43,519 nt of DNA from Lactobacillus hamsteri DSM 5661 = JCM 6256 (GCF_000615445.1 NZ_BALY01000015.1:1-43519); one strand, 5' to 3'. Numbered from the stretch's first letter, positions 13,995-23,718 are shown. Numbers and translations are program-made. The notes: generated from the letters alone by a model not told the origin.

Positions 13995-14480
13995 ATGGAA
14001 AAGCTAGATACTATGATGTTGGCTGATGATTTGGCCTTGTCACAAGATAAAATTTTAAGCGGTGAACAAAGTTTTGATGCGGAAGCCGTTTATAAGGTGA
14101 TCGATAATTTGGGCGTTCTTAACAACCCAATCAAGGATTACTTTGATATGACAGAAGAACAATATTACGAAGCTGAAAGTGATCATATGTTAACTTTGCT
14201 TGATCTTTCAGATAAATTAGTTAACTTGCATGATCGAATTTTAACTAATCACGTAGATGGCTTTGTCGATAAAGATGAAATCAACTTAACTTACAATCAT
14301 GAAGATCCATACTCAGATGATATGTATAACGCAGAAGTTGATTATCATGTTTTGACTTATAGTCTTAAGGTCATTGGTGCTGTTCAATTGGTGGCCCCAA
14401 AAGACTTGCAAGAAGTATTATCTAAGGATGCTGTCTTGTCATTAGGACTTGCTACCTACGCTTTAGCTCAAAACGCATAG
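13995..14480 (+). CDS. Conserved-looking hypothetical protein, acidic
   Basis: A 161-aa soluble protein, strongly acidic and alpha-helical in appearance, with no signal peptide or membrane segment. I recognise no domain. The coding quality is good: AGGAGGA ribosome binding site, extended -10 promoter, and a clean terminator at the end. A tract rich in Asp, Glu, Tyr and His lies at about residues 90-120 (NHEDPYSDDMYNAEVDYH). It is a single gene between tag (divergent) and a metallophosphoesterase gene on the same strand. No function is proposed. Confidence 0.8.
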   Translation: MEKLDTMMLADDLALSQDKILSGEQSFDAEAVYKVIDNLGVLNNPIKDYFDMTEEQYYEAESDHMLTLLDLSDKLVNLHDRILTNHVDGFVDKDEINLTYNHEDPYSDDMYNAEVDYHVLTYSLKVIGAVQLVAPKDLQEVLSKDAVLSLGLATYALAQNA

Positions 14481-14487
14481 TTTTTTC

Positions 14488-14518
14488 GAGTCGGCATTTT
14501 AATTGGCCGGCTCTTTTA
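14488..14518 (+). terminator. Terminator of the 161-aa gene
   Basis: GAGTCGGC pairs with GCCGGCTC (one G-U) followed by a T-rich tail; it ends 22 bases before the next start codon. Confidence 0.8.
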
Positions 14519-14539
14519 TTTTGTCTTTGAGGCGATTTT

Positions 14540-15937
14540 ATGGGAATTTTTAAATACAGTCATGGGTTAATCGATAAGATTGCAGGCGCAAGCAAGCGTA
14601 AAAAAGTTACCAAAAAAGGCACAATGCTTGATCCCATGCAAAAATATACGACTGTTGGTGAATATCATGTTGGTGAAAAAGAAGAGACACCTGACGGTCG
14701 CGCCTTTGTATTAACCGTTTATAAAGATGAAGATGGTACTCTTCATCAAGCCTTGAGTCCGGAAAGCACACAAAAATTAGCACCTGAATATGTGCGTCAA
14801 TTTGATAAAGATTTGGGACGCTATCGTGCTTTTAAAAACAAGGCTACCGGGCGTCGCTATCAAGTTGAAGAATATTTGAATGATTTTAGTGAACGTGTAA
14901 AAGATCATGTTCGTCATGGTAAAAATTCAATTAATATTGGCGTGATCACTGATACTCACTTTAAAGATCGCAACAGCAGCGACTTTTATGGTTGGAATGG
15001 TTTGACGCATGTGCGTGAGTTTGGCTATTTAGATCAATTAGGTTTGCTTAATTTAAAAGCTCACTTAGGTGATTGGATTGATGGCTCTGATGCAGGACTT
15101 CTTAGCGAAAGCGAACTGATTAAATTACGTAAGGCTTTTAAGTCCGATACAGTGCCATATTTGATCATTAAAGGCAATCATGACGAAAATGATAAGTTTG
15201 ACGAACACCATGATTTAGAAGCTTCATTCCCTGAAAATGAGTTTGAAAATATTATGTGGCCAGAAATGTATAAGCAAAAGAAGATTAACTACATTTCTAG
15301 ACAACATGGTGTTAGCTATTTTGACTTTGACGATTTGCGCGTAATTTCTGTAAATACTTCTGATTTGCCTTATGTTTTGAATGCTAAAGGACAAAAGAAA
15401 TACGATACTAAGATTACGTTGGCAGTTCGTGAAGATCAGATTGAAGAAATTATTGAAATTTTGTCGCACTCTTCAAATAAGCGCATCATTTTCATGAGCC
15501 ACGCCAATCCAATTAATCGTAAGGGCAGCAACGCTCTTAAATATAATGGCCGCTCGCTTCATGAACTTTTGGTTGCTTTTAACCAAAAGGAAAAAGGCCG
15601 CATGCATACTGGTTCAGACGTTCCACCAGAATTCCGTTTATCTAACGATTTTGACTTTACCAATATTGAAAATGCCCATATTATTGCTTACTTCTGTGGC
15701 CACCGTCATCGTGAAGATCAATATCGTATTAACGGCATTCAGTATGTTTTGTTCAATTGCTCAGCTTTAATGGGCGCAAATCACTCTTTGACTACTAAGT
15801 ACAATAAAAATTGGAACCGTAAAATGGATCATGATAATGAATCTGCCGGTTATGTAGTCAATGTTGATTTGAAGCGTCACCGCATGCAAGTTTTTGGCTA
15901 TGGTGCCGCTTCTAAACGACGAATGTTTTTCATTTAG
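14540..15937 (+). CDS. Metallophosphoesterase (calcineurin-like)
   Basis: A 465-aa cytoplasmic-looking protein. A Lys-rich N-terminal region of about 125 aa precedes the phosphoesterase core: VITDTHF (D138, H140), LGDWIDG (D178), KGNHDEND (N213, H214, D215), MSHANP and CGHRHRED. These give a complete two-metal site. The N-terminal extension (YTTVGEYHVGEKEETPDGRAF) is not one I recognise. The substrate (nucleotide, phosphodiester or phosphoprotein) cannot be predicted. Preceded by a terminator, with a GAGGCGA ribosome binding site and no obvious promoter of its own. Confidence 0.85.
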   Translation: MGIFKYSHGLIDKIAGASKRKKVTKKGTMLDPMQKYTTVGEYHVGEKEETPDGRAFVLTVYKDEDGTLHQALSPESTQKLAPEYVRQFDKDLGRYRAFKNKATGRRYQVEEYLNDFSERVKDHVRHGKNSINIGVITDTHFKDRNSSDFYGWNGLTHVREFGYLDQLGLLNLKAHLGDWIDGSDAGLLSESELIKLRKAFKSDTVPYLIIKGNHDENDKFDEHHDLEASFPENEFENIMWPEMYKQKKINYISRQHGVSYFDFDDLRVISVNTSDLPYVLNAKGQKKYDTKITLAVREDQIEEIIEILSHSSNKRIIFMSHANPINRKGSNALKYNGRSLHELLVAFNQKEKGRMHTGSDVPPEFRLSNDFDFTNIENAHIIAYFCGHRHREDQYRINGIQYVLFNCSALMGANHSLTTKYNKNWNRKMDHDNESAGYVVNVDLKRHRMQVFGYGAASKRRMFFI

Positions 15938-15956
15938 TTAAGATTTTCTAAGCTGT

Positions 15957-15985
15957 TTGGTTATTACAAGTCTTTAGATTATAAT
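15957..15985 (+). promoter_or_regulatory. Promoter of the asnB operon
   Basis: TTGGTT (15957-15962), 17 bases, TATAAT (15980-15985), 72 bases before the asnB start. No T-box-like structure was seen in the leader. Confidence 0.6.
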
Positions 15986-16056
15986 GAAAAGGTTCGAGAG
16001 ATTTATAAAATTAAGACGAATAAAGTATTAGAGAGAATATTAGGGGAATTAAGACT

Positions 16057-18006
16057 ATGTGCGGAATTGTCGCATTTTATGATCCAAAAATAAACGAAAA
16101 ACAAGCTGTCATTGGTAAAATGATGGCTACTATCAAGCACCGTGGACCAAGTTCCGACGGTTTTTACACTAACGATGAAGTTGCATTAGGTTTTAGAAGA
16201 CTTTCAATTATCGACCTTCGCGGTGGTAGTCAACCAATTTACAATGAAGATAAGACTAGAGCAATTATCTTTAATGGTGAAATTTACAACTTTAAACCAT
16301 TAAGAAAAGAATTGATTGATGCCGGCCACACTTTCACTACTAAGGCTGATACCGAAGTTCTTCTCCATGGTTATGAAGAATGGGGCATGGATGGCCTTCT
16401 TAAGCGTGTCCGTGGTATGTTTGCTTTCCTTATTTGGGATGACAACAACAAGACCCTTTATGGTGCGCGTGACTTCTTTGGTATTAAACCAATGTATTAC
16501 TCAAATAAAGATGGTCACCTTCTTGTTGGTTCAGAACTTAAGAGTTTCTTGGAATATCCTAAGTTCAAGCGTGAATTGAATGTGGAAGCTGTTAAGCCAT
16601 ATTTGATGAACCAATATAACGACCTTGATGAAACTTTCTTCAAGGGTGTTTACCGTTTCCCAGCAGGCCACTGGTTTGAATACAAAGATGGTGAAATGGA
16701 TATTCACCAATACTGGGACGCTGAATACAAGGAAAACAATCTTAGTTTTGAAGCAACTATTCAAAAGATTGATGATGATCTTAGAGAAACTGTTGATCTT
16801 TACCGTAACGCTGATGTACCTGTTGGTGCATTCTTGTCAGAAGGTATCGACTCATCATACTTAACTTCATTGCTCAATCCTGATGATGTCTTCTCAATTA
16901 GATTTGATGATTCAACTTATGATGAAGCATCTAAGGCTAAGGCTTTATCAGACATTAACGGTTGGAACTTCTTCAGTGACCGCGTTGATGCCGACGAAGC
17001 AATGCGTGACTTCCCAGAAATGCAATATCACATGGATGAACCTGATGCCAACCCATCAATTATTCCATTATGGTATTTGTGTAAGTTAGCACGTAAACAC
17101 GTAACTGTTGCACTTTCTGGTGAAGGTGCCGACGAACTTTTTGCAGGTTACGTAAACTACGGGATGCACACTCATAACGATGTTATTAAGGTCTTTACTT
17201 CTAAGCTTAAGAAGTTGCCGAAGGCAAAGCGCGTTAAGCTTGCTCATAAGATCAAGAAGATGCCTAACTTCCCAGGTAAGGTTCATATGTACACCAACTT
17301 GGCTGAACCAAGTGAATTCTACGTTGGTCAATCAGTAATTTACGATATGGATTACCCAACTATCTTCACTTCTAAGGATGCTAATGGTATTTTGCAACCA
17401 AGCTACCGCAACAAGTTGACAGTTAACGGTATTTACCAAAAGGACTTCAAGAAGGTTAAGGATATTGATGAAGTTAAGCAAATGCAATACATCGATTTGC
17501 ACCACTTCATGCTTAACGATATTGAACAAAAAGCCGACAAGATTTCTATGGCTCACTCACTTGAACTTCGTGTGCCATACCTTGATAAGAAGATTGCGGA
17601 ACTTGCCAACTCAATTCCAACTAAGTACTTGGTAAATCGTCATGATACTAAGTACGCACTTCGTAAGGCTTCAGAAAAGGTCTTGCCAGAAGAATGGGCA
17701 AAGCGTCCAAAGCTTGGCTTCCCAACTCCAATTAAGCAATGGCTTAAGGAACCACGTTTCTACAAGCAAGTTCGTGAATTGTTCCAAGAAGATTTTGTAA
17801 ATGATATCTTCGACCAAAAGAAGATCATCAAGCTTCTTGATGACAACTACAATGGTGATGGTTCACACCGTCGTCAAATCTGGACTATTTACACATTCCT
17901 TGTTTGGTATAAGCTATTCTTTGTTGATTACAAGAATACTGTTAAGAACTACCAACGTGTTCAACCAGAAGTTGATAGCTTGATTAAGCAAGGTAAGTTA
18001 CTTTAA
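16057..18006 (+). CDS. asnB: Asparagine synthetase-like amidotransferase (AsnB/AsnH)
   Basis: A 649-aa two-domain enzyme. The N-terminal glutaminase starts MCGIVAF, so Cys2 is the nucleophile after Met removal, with FNGEIYNF and KADTEVLLHGYEEWG following. The synthetase domain from about 240 has a pyrophosphate loop that reads SEGIDSS (261-267) instead of the usual SGGxDSS, and SGEGADELFAGY later. It is followed 12 bases on by a D-aspartate ligase gene. In enterococci and lactobacilli such a neighbour (AsnH) amidates D-Asp in the peptidoglycan cross-bridge, so that role is likely here, though free asparagine synthesis is not excluded. TAGGGGAA lies upstream of the ATG. Confidence 0.88.
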   Translation: MCGIVAFYDPKINEKQAVIGKMMATIKHRGPSSDGFYTNDEVALGFRRLSIIDLRGGSQPIYNEDKTRAIIFNGEIYNFKPLRKELIDAGHTFTTKADTEVLLHGYEEWGMDGLLKRVRGMFAFLIWDDNNKTLYGARDFFGIKPMYYSNKDGHLLVGSELKSFLEYPKFKRELNVEAVKPYLMNQYNDLDETFFKGVYRFPAGHWFEYKDGEMDIHQYWDAEYKENNLSFEATIQKIDDDLRETVDLYRNADVPVGAFLSEGIDSSYLTSLLNPDDVFSIRFDDSTYDEASKAKALSDINGWNFFSDRVDADEAMRDFPEMQYHMDEPDANPSIIPLWYLCKLARKHVTVALSGEGADELFAGYVNYGMHTHNDVIKVFTSKLKKLPKAKRVKLAHKIKKMPNFPGKVHMYTNLAEPSEFYVGQSVIYDMDYPTIFTSKDANGILQPSYRNKLTVNGIYQKDFKKVKDIDEVKQMQYIDLHHFMLNDIEQKADKISMAHSLELRVPYLDKKIAELANSIPTKYLVNRHDTKYALRKASEKVLPEEWAKRPKLGFPTPIKQWLKEPRFYKQVRELFQEDFVNDIFDQKKIIKLLDDNYNGDGSHRRQIWTIYTFLVWYKLFFVDYKNTVKNYQRVQPEVDSLIKQGKLL

Positions 18007-18018
18007 TTTAGGGGTTTA

Positions 18019-19301
18019 TTGAGGATAATGACTAAGAAATTTACGCCAATTTTACTTGGTAGTGACATTAATGTTTATGGTATGGCTCGTTCATTTAACG
18101 AAGCCTATGGTATCCGTGTTAAGGCAATGGCTGATGCTCAACTTGCTGCAACACGTTACTCAAAGATTGTTGATGTAGAATTGCACCACGGCTTTAGTGC
18201 TGATCCAACTTTCATGGATGTTATGCACAAGAAGATGGAAATTTACAAGGATCACAAAGAACCTGTAATTTTGATTGCTTGTGGTGATGGCTACGCAGAA
18301 CTTCTTGCCAAGCACAAGGAAGAATTGAGCAAGGTCTTTGTTGTACCTTACATTGATTACGACTTGCTTGAAAAGTTGATTTCTAAGGAAGGCTTCTACG
18401 AAATCGCTGAAAAATACGGTTTGCCTTACCCTAAGACTAAGATCATTACTATGGATGATTACAAGGCTAAAAATTATTTAGACTTCTCTTTTAATTACCC
18501 AGTTGAACTTAAGCCTGAAGATCCAGTTTCATGCTTAACTGCCAATTCGAAGGTCGTAAGAAGACTTTCACCATTCATGATGAAGCTGAACTTACTGACA
18601 TCGTAGGTAAGATTTACACTAACGGTTATACTGAAGATCTTATTTTGCAAGACTTCATTCCTGGTGACGACTCCAACATGAGAACTTTGAATGCTTATGT
18701 TGATAAGAACCACCAAGTTAAAATGATGTGCTTGGGTCACCCATTATTGGAAGACCCAACTCCACAATCAATCGGTAACTACATGACTATCTTGCCAGCA
18801 TATGATGAAAAGTTGTATGAACAAGTTCAAAGCTTCCTTGAAAAGTTGAACTACACAGGTATGGCTAACTTCGATATCAAGTATGATGTTCGTGATGGTC
18901 AATACAAGTTCTTCGAAATCAACTTGCGTCAAGGTCGTTCAAGCTTCTACGTAACTTTGAATGGTTACAACTTGGCTAAGTGGTTTATCGATGACTACGT
19001 AGAAGACAATTTGAAGGATAAGGAAACTGTTTACGGCAACAAGCTTAAGTCTAAGCATGTTTTGTGGATGGGTGTTCCAGTTAAGATTTTCAAGGAATAT
19101 GCCTTTGAAAATGATGCTAAGGAAACTGCTGAAGAATTGATCCACGAAGGTCGTTACGGTACAACTGTCTTCTACGACAAGGATCGCAACTTCAAGCGTT
19201 GGCTTCTTATGAAGTACATGTTCCATAATTACTTTGGCAGATACAAGAAGTACTACCAAGTGAATAAGGGTCAATACTTCGGTAAGAATGCGGAAAAATA
19301 A
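18019..19301 (+). pseudogene. D-aspartate ligase (Asl-like ATP-grasp), frameshifted
   Basis: The family D-aspartate ligase attaches D-Asp to Lys of the peptidoglycan precursor. The N-terminal part (PILLGSDINVYGMARSFNEA, TRYSKIVDVE) runs in one frame to the region 18528-18531, where the sequence jumps to another frame that continues smoothly (LNCQFEGRKKTFTIHD ... DFKMFEINLRQGR-like ATP-grasp site ... C-terminus at 19301). The break falls inside a conserved block where one codon (often Tyr) is expected between PVS and LNC; only two bases of it remain, so a one-base deletion fits. Frame one then ends at 18606; an ATG at 18531 in the second frame has no ribosome binding site. Either a real lesion or a sequencing error. 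The start may be the TTG at 18019 or the ATG at 18028. Confidence 0.85.
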
Positions 19302-19323
19302 TAACAATTAAAAATCAAATTTT

Positions 19324-19351
19324 AAAAAGCCTTTGAAAAAAGGCTTTTTTT
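19324..19351 (+). terminator. Terminator of the asnB-ligase operon
   Basis: AAAAAGCCTTT pairs with AAAGGCTTTTT, followed by T, 23 bases after the ligase stop. Confidence 0.88.
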
Positions 19352-19519
19352 CATGCAATGATAATTGATATAAAAGGATGATAAAATAACACTTTTAAAA
19401 ATAAAAAATAAGTCCAAATCCTTTATTTAACAAGGACTTTATAATATAATTTCATTGATAAATAACAAGGAACTTAATTGCGAAATATAAGTGAGTCTTG
19501 GAATTTGGAGTGAAGAGAT

Positions 19520-22500
19520 ATGAGAGAAAATAGATTACGTTTTTCCATTAGAAAATTAACCATTGGTGCTGTTAGTGTAATGTTTGGCGCAGTTATTTTC
19601 GGCTTATCTGCCAATCAAGTTCAAGCTGCTACAGATGAAAGCAACAGTGCACAAGCTTCTGAAATTTCTGATGTTTCAAATACGGATTCAGAAACTGCTG
19701 AAAATTCAACTACAGCTTCAGAAAAAGCTTCTGCAAAAACTCAAGAAAATATTTCCACTGAAAAGGTAAACGATGATGTAACTACTGCGGAATCTCAAAG
19801 AACTCAACAAGTAGATGAAGCACATCAAACTCCGCATACAGGAGAAGACTTCAATAAAAAATATCAAGAGGACATTCCTCCTGTTATAGTCCCAAAAAAT
19901 AATAAACAAAGTTCTAAAGATACTATTTTGAAGGACGCTAACGGTACAACTACCCAATTTACAATTAGTTCAACTAATAAAAATACTGGTAAAACGGCTT
20001 CTGCTAAAGCCGGAAACTCCATAGAGAATGTTTTTATTGATACGACTACTGCTTCAAATACTGAGGTAACATATACGGTTAATAATCCAACTGATAGTAG
20101 CCAGAATATTTCAATTTTTACTGAATTTCCGGCTTGGAATGGTACACACGCTTTAATCAAGGTTGATTCTGATCGTTTCAAGAAAGACGCTGATGGCAAT
20201 ATTGTTTTTGGCGGTGATTATGCTCAAAAAGGATTAACTCTTGATAATTTTGATTTAGCAATAAGCAAAATTGGTTCAAGCGGTTTTGGTCGCAGCCTAA
20301 AAGAAGCTTCAAAAAATCCCGCTTTAATTGGTGGTTTCCAAATCACAGGTACATTGGCTGCTGGTGAATCTGCTAGTCTTGTGGTTCCAATTAAGCTAAA
20401 TGGTACTGGCGATGAGAACGGTATTGTTCGTGAAAAGATCGGTTATTTCTTTGGTGGTGGTTCAGATACAAGACTAGTTAATGTTGTTACTAATTTAACT
20501 TTGCAAAAAGATAAGCACTATTTCTTAGTGGATGTTGATAAGTCTGATACGACTCATTTCCGTTCAGTTGATCAAAGCATCCTTGATGATTTAGCTAAAA
20601 ATGGTGTAAGTCCTTTGTATCAAGATGGTGATATTAAGTTTAACGGCACGAATTGGTTTGGTACTGTTGAAGACCAACAAGGTGACGATCAACCAATTTT
20701 TGTAAATGATTATATTGATATTTCTGGTGCACAAAATCGTTTAAGAAAAATTTTAAATAAATATGGCTATGATATTGCCGGCTTAGGAGGCCTTACTGAA
20801 GTTTCAAATAGTAGTTATATTTTTAGAAACAATTATAACTATTACGATGCCCAAGGTAATAAGATTCAACTGGGAATAGGTAATATTTCTAATTTCATGC
20901 TTGGCATTAAGCAAGTTATTTCCTTAAAGGATCACCAAGCTCCAATTCTTAATGTGAATGATAGTAATTATAAGACTAAATTAGATAATCTCTTTACCGA
21001 TCCAAGTGATAGCGCCGAACAATTAAATGTTGATAGCTCAAATGTTGATATTTCTAAGCCTGGTGTCTACCAAGTTAAGGTTTCAAATGCAAATGGCGAT
21101 ATTAGCCGTACTTACAATGTTGTAGTTGCTTCTTACAATAATCCTGCAACTACTAGAGTAGGTGAACCTAATCACAAGAATATTTCTGCGGAAGATATGC
21201 TTTCTGCAGAAAGTTTGCAAAGCTTAAAGGATAACGGTTATACTGTTTCATTTGCGGCTGCACCTTCATATACAATTGCCGGCCAAGAGCCAGTTGAATT
21301 AATTATTACTGATGCAGAAGGTAATACTTATAAAACTACACAAGATATTAACATTGAACAAACGGTTCACGTTAACTTGGTAAATGAAGATGGAACCACA
21401 GTTACAAGTACCTATAAAAATGGAACAGTAGGTACAAGTGATAAATTGAATTTACTTTCAGAATTGCCTGAAGGTTATGCATTAGCTGCAAATGAAAATC
21501 ATGAACTTGCTATTAAGTTTAATGCAAGTGACGATAGCGTTGCAGTCAACATTGTTCAACTCAAGAATGAAAGTAAGACTTTCACTAGAACAATTCATTA
21601 TCAATATGCAGATGGAAAAACAGCTGCAGATGATGTTGAACAAAGCGTGGACTTTACAAGACAGCAAGTCTTAGATAAAGATGGTCATGCTGCTTGGGGC
21701 GCATGGAATAAAGATAGTGAAAAGATTCCAGTAGTTGTTAGTCCAACTATTAAGGGCTATACACCAAATATGGCTGAAGTTAAGGCTGAGAACGTTACTC
21801 CTGAAATGGCAAACGGAAAAGGTGAAGTTCTTACCGTAATTTACACTAAATCAAAGCCAGCTAAGGTGGAAACCCAAGTTAATATCAACTTTATTGGTGA
21901 AAACGGAACAATTGTCGCAAGCGTCCATGAAAAAGGGATTGTAGGTACCAACACCAAATTTGATTTGATTCCGGAATTACCAGCTGGTTATGCATTAGCT
22001 GCAAATGAGAATGGTATGCTTTCAATTTCATTTACTGCTGATAGCGCTCCGATTGCAGTCAATGTTGTTCAACTCAAGAATGAAGACAAAACTTTCACTA
22101 GAACAATTCATTATCAATATGCAGATGGAAAAACAGCTGCAGATGATGTAATCCAAAGTGTTGACTTTACAAGACAACAAATCTTAGGTAAAGATGGTCA
22201 TGCTGCTTGGGGTGCATGGAATAAGAGTAGTCAATCTGTTCCTGAAGTGACAAGTCCAACTATTGAAGGTTACACGCCAAATATGGCTGAAGTTAAGGCT
22301 GAAAATGTTACTCCTGAAATGGCAAATGGTAAAGGTGAAGTTTTTACTGTAATTTACACTAAGAACGCTCAACCAGCTCCAGTTGAACCTACACAGCCAA
22401 CTGATAATAATGATGAAGGCGAAGATCAACCGTCATCAATTACGCCAAATGATCAAGAGCAACCATCTGCTACAATAATAGCTCCAGTTAAGCCAGAAGC

Positions 22501-22849
22501 TTCTAAGGAATCTCAATCGGCTTCTACTGAAAAAGCAAATGATGAAGATTCAACAATAACGGCTCCAGTTAAGGCTGTTAAAGAAGTTGAAAAGAAGACA
22601 AAAAAATTGGCTCCTGCAAAGCAAGCCGATCGACATGTCCAAAACGGTGCAGAAGTATTGCCTGCAAAATTAGCTAATAAGCGCGTCGAAGCTGCAGGTA
22701 ATAATACTAAACCTGTTTCTTCATCAAATAGGGATGCAAGAGAGTTGCCACAAACTGGTGAAGAAAAGGCAAATGTTGGTCTTATCGGTTTAGCGCTTGC
22801 AAGTTTAGGCTTGTTTGGCTTAGCTGCTGATCGAAAACGCAAAAATTAA
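19520..22849 (+). CDS. YSIRK/LPQTG cell-wall protein with two Mub-like repeats
   Basis: A 1109-aa secreted protein. The signal peptide has the YSIRK-type motif (FSIRKLTIGAVSVMFG, 8-23) with likely cleavage near A36. A Ser/Thr/Glu-rich stretch (37-110) leads to a region of about 110-610 that I cannot assign to a known fold. Two 171-aa Mub-like repeats follow (about 615-786 and 787-957), each with a MucBP-like half and a second half carrying TRTIHYQYADGKTA and GYTPNMAEV. A Pro/Glu/Lys-rich wall region precedes LPQTG (1076-1080), a hydrophobic helix and RKRKN. It would be anchored by sortase A. Mub repeats often bind mucin glycans; binding here is inferred. GGAG ribosome binding site. Confidence 0.92.
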   Translation: MRENRLRFSIRKLTIGAVSVMFGAVIFGLSANQVQAATDESNSAQASEISDVSNTDSETAENSTTASEKASAKTQENISTEKVNDDVTTAESQRTQQVDEAHQTPHTGEDFNKKYQEDIPPVIVPKNNKQSSKDTILKDANGTTTQFTISSTNKNTGKTASAKAGNSIENVFIDTTTASNTEVTYTVNNPTDSSQNISIFTEFPAWNGTHALIKVDSDRFKKDADGNIVFGGDYAQKGLTLDNFDLAISKIGSSGFGRSLKEASKNPALIGGFQITGTLAAGESASLVVPIKLNGTGDENGIVREKIGYFFGGGSDTRLVNVVTNLTLQKDKHYFLVDVDKSDTTHFRSVDQSILDDLAKNGVSPLYQDGDIKFNGTNWFGTVEDQQGDDQPIFVNDYIDISGAQNRLRKILNKYGYDIAGLGGLTEVSNSSYIFRNNYNYYDAQGNKIQLGIGNISNFMLGIKQVISLKDHQAPILNVNDSNYKTKLDNLFTDPSDSAEQLNVDSSNVDISKPGVYQVKVSNANGDISRTYNVVVASYNNPATTRVGEPNHKNISAEDMLSAESLQSLKDNGYTVSFAAAPSYTIAGQEPVELIITDAEGNTYKTTQDINIEQTVHVNLVNEDGTTVTSTYKNGTVGTSDKLNLLSELPEGYALAANENHELAIKFNASDDSVAVNIVQLKNESKTFTRTIHYQYADGKTAADDVEQSVDFTRQQVLDKDGHAAWGAWNKDSEKIPVVVSPTIKGYTPNMAEVKAENVTPEMANGKGEVLTVIYTKSKPAKVETQVNINFIGENGTIVASVHEKGIVGTNTKFDLIPELPAGYALAANENGMLSISFTADSAPIAVNVVQLKNEDKTFTRTIHYQYADGKTAADDVIQSVDFTRQQILGKDGHAAWGAWNKSSQSVPEVTSPTIEGYTPNMAEVKAENVTPEMANGKGEVFTVIYTKNAQPAPVEPTQPTDNNDEGEDQPSSITPNDQEQPSATIIAPVKPEASKESQSASTEKANDEDSTITAPVKAVKEVEKKTKKLAPAKQADRHVQNGAEVLPAKLANKRVEAAGNNTKPVSSSNRDARELPQTGEEKANVGLIGLALASLGLFGLAADRKRKN
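21362..22390 (+). repeat. Two 513-bp tandem Mub-like repeat units
   Basis: The units are in frame with a 513-base period (for example GCATTAGCTGCAAATGA at 21479 and 21992). Long stretches are nearly identical, such as the bases coding TRTIHYQYADGKTAADDV, indicating recent duplication or gene conversion. Confidence 0.85.
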
Positions 22850-22860
22850 CAACTAAAGTT

Positions 22861-22894
22861 AAAAATCTGATTTGGAATTCCAAGTCGGATTTTT
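22861..22894 (+). terminator. Terminator of the 1109-aa surface protein gene
   Basis: AAAAATCTGATTTGG pairs with CCAAGTCGGATTTTT through two G-U pairs, with an AATT loop. Confidence 0.85.
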
Positions 22895-23063
22895 CATTTT
22901 GTCCAATTTTTCCACTTGTATTCTAGTTACCACGAAACACGAACAATAAAATGCTTAAAATTGATTTAGTTAGCAAAATAATATAAAAATTAACAAAAAG
23001 GGGTATATTTTTATTGAAAATATGTTAAAATCTTATCGTTGATTAATTTACGAAAAGGATAAT

Positions 23064-23600
23064 ATGATGAATAACGATATCGAGAGTGTACTTTACAGTC
23101 AAAAGCAAGTTGAGCAAAGAATGGATGAAATGGCTAAGGACATCAACAAAAAATATGCTGGTGAACTTCCTTTGGTTGTTTCCGTAATGAATGGTGCGAT
23201 GATCTTTACTAGCGACATGCTTAGAAGATTAGACTTTAAGTTGAATCTTGATATAATCAAAGCCTCAAGTTACGAAGGTGCCCATTCAACTGGTCAGGTA
23301 AAAGTGGTTCAAGATTTACGTACTGATGTTAAGGGTCGCCGAGTAATCTTGATGGAAGATATTATCGATACTGGTCGTACTTTGAAGTATTTGAAGGAAC
23401 TTCTTTTGAAGCGTGGCGCTAAGAGTGTAGAGATTTGCGCCATGCTTGATAAACCTGAAACTCGCAAGGTGGATCTTAAGGGCGATTACATTGGCTTTGA
23501 TGTTCCCGACGAATTTTTGGTTGGTTATGGTTTGGATTATGATGGTCTTTACCGTAACTTACCTTATATTGGTGTTTTGAAGAAACGTATTTATGCATAG
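23064..23600 (+). CDS. hpt: Hypoxanthine phosphoribosyltransferase
   Basis: A 178-aa purine-salvage enzyme converting hypoxanthine or guanine plus PRPP to IMP or GMP. The PRPP-binding motif is VILMEDIIDTGRTL with E98, D99 and D102; VMNGAMIF and SYEGAHSTGQV match the conserved loops. Length is normal. AAAGGA precedes a double ATG; the first is taken, but the second (23067) is equally possible. Monocistronic with terminator. Together with ntd it points to reliance on nucleobase salvage. Confidence 0.93.
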   Translation: MMNNDIESVLYSQKQVEQRMDEMAKDINKKYAGELPLVVSVMNGAMIFTSDMLRRLDFKLNLDIIKASSYEGAHSTGQVKVVQDLRTDVKGRRVILMEDIIDTGRTLKYLKELLLKRGAKSVEICAMLDKPETRKVDLKGDYIGFDVPDEFLVGYGLDYDGLYRNLPYIGVLKKRIYA

Positions 23601-23610
23601 TAAGTAGAGG

Positions 23611-23641
23611 AAAAGAGGGATCGTTTAGGTCCCTCTTTTTG
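23611..23641 (+). terminator. Terminator of hpt
   Basis: AGAGGGA/TCCCTCT stem with a 9-base loop and five T. Confidence 0.85.
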
Positions 23642-23718
23642 TGTAAGTAAACTCTATGTAAACATTGATGCAATGCGGTATACTTTTAGTTAGGTTATAA
23701 GACAAGGAGCTGCAAAAA

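Noticed and set aside
15938-16056. T-box or amino-acid riboswitch ahead of asnB
   Set aside because: The leader after the promoter is only about 65 bases, with no specifier stem, T-box sequence or terminator.
18470-18535. Programmed ribosomal frameshift in the D-aspartate ligase gene
   Set aside because: No slippery heptamer in the correct phase and no obvious downstream stimulatory structure at the junction; a one-base deletion or sequence error is simpler.
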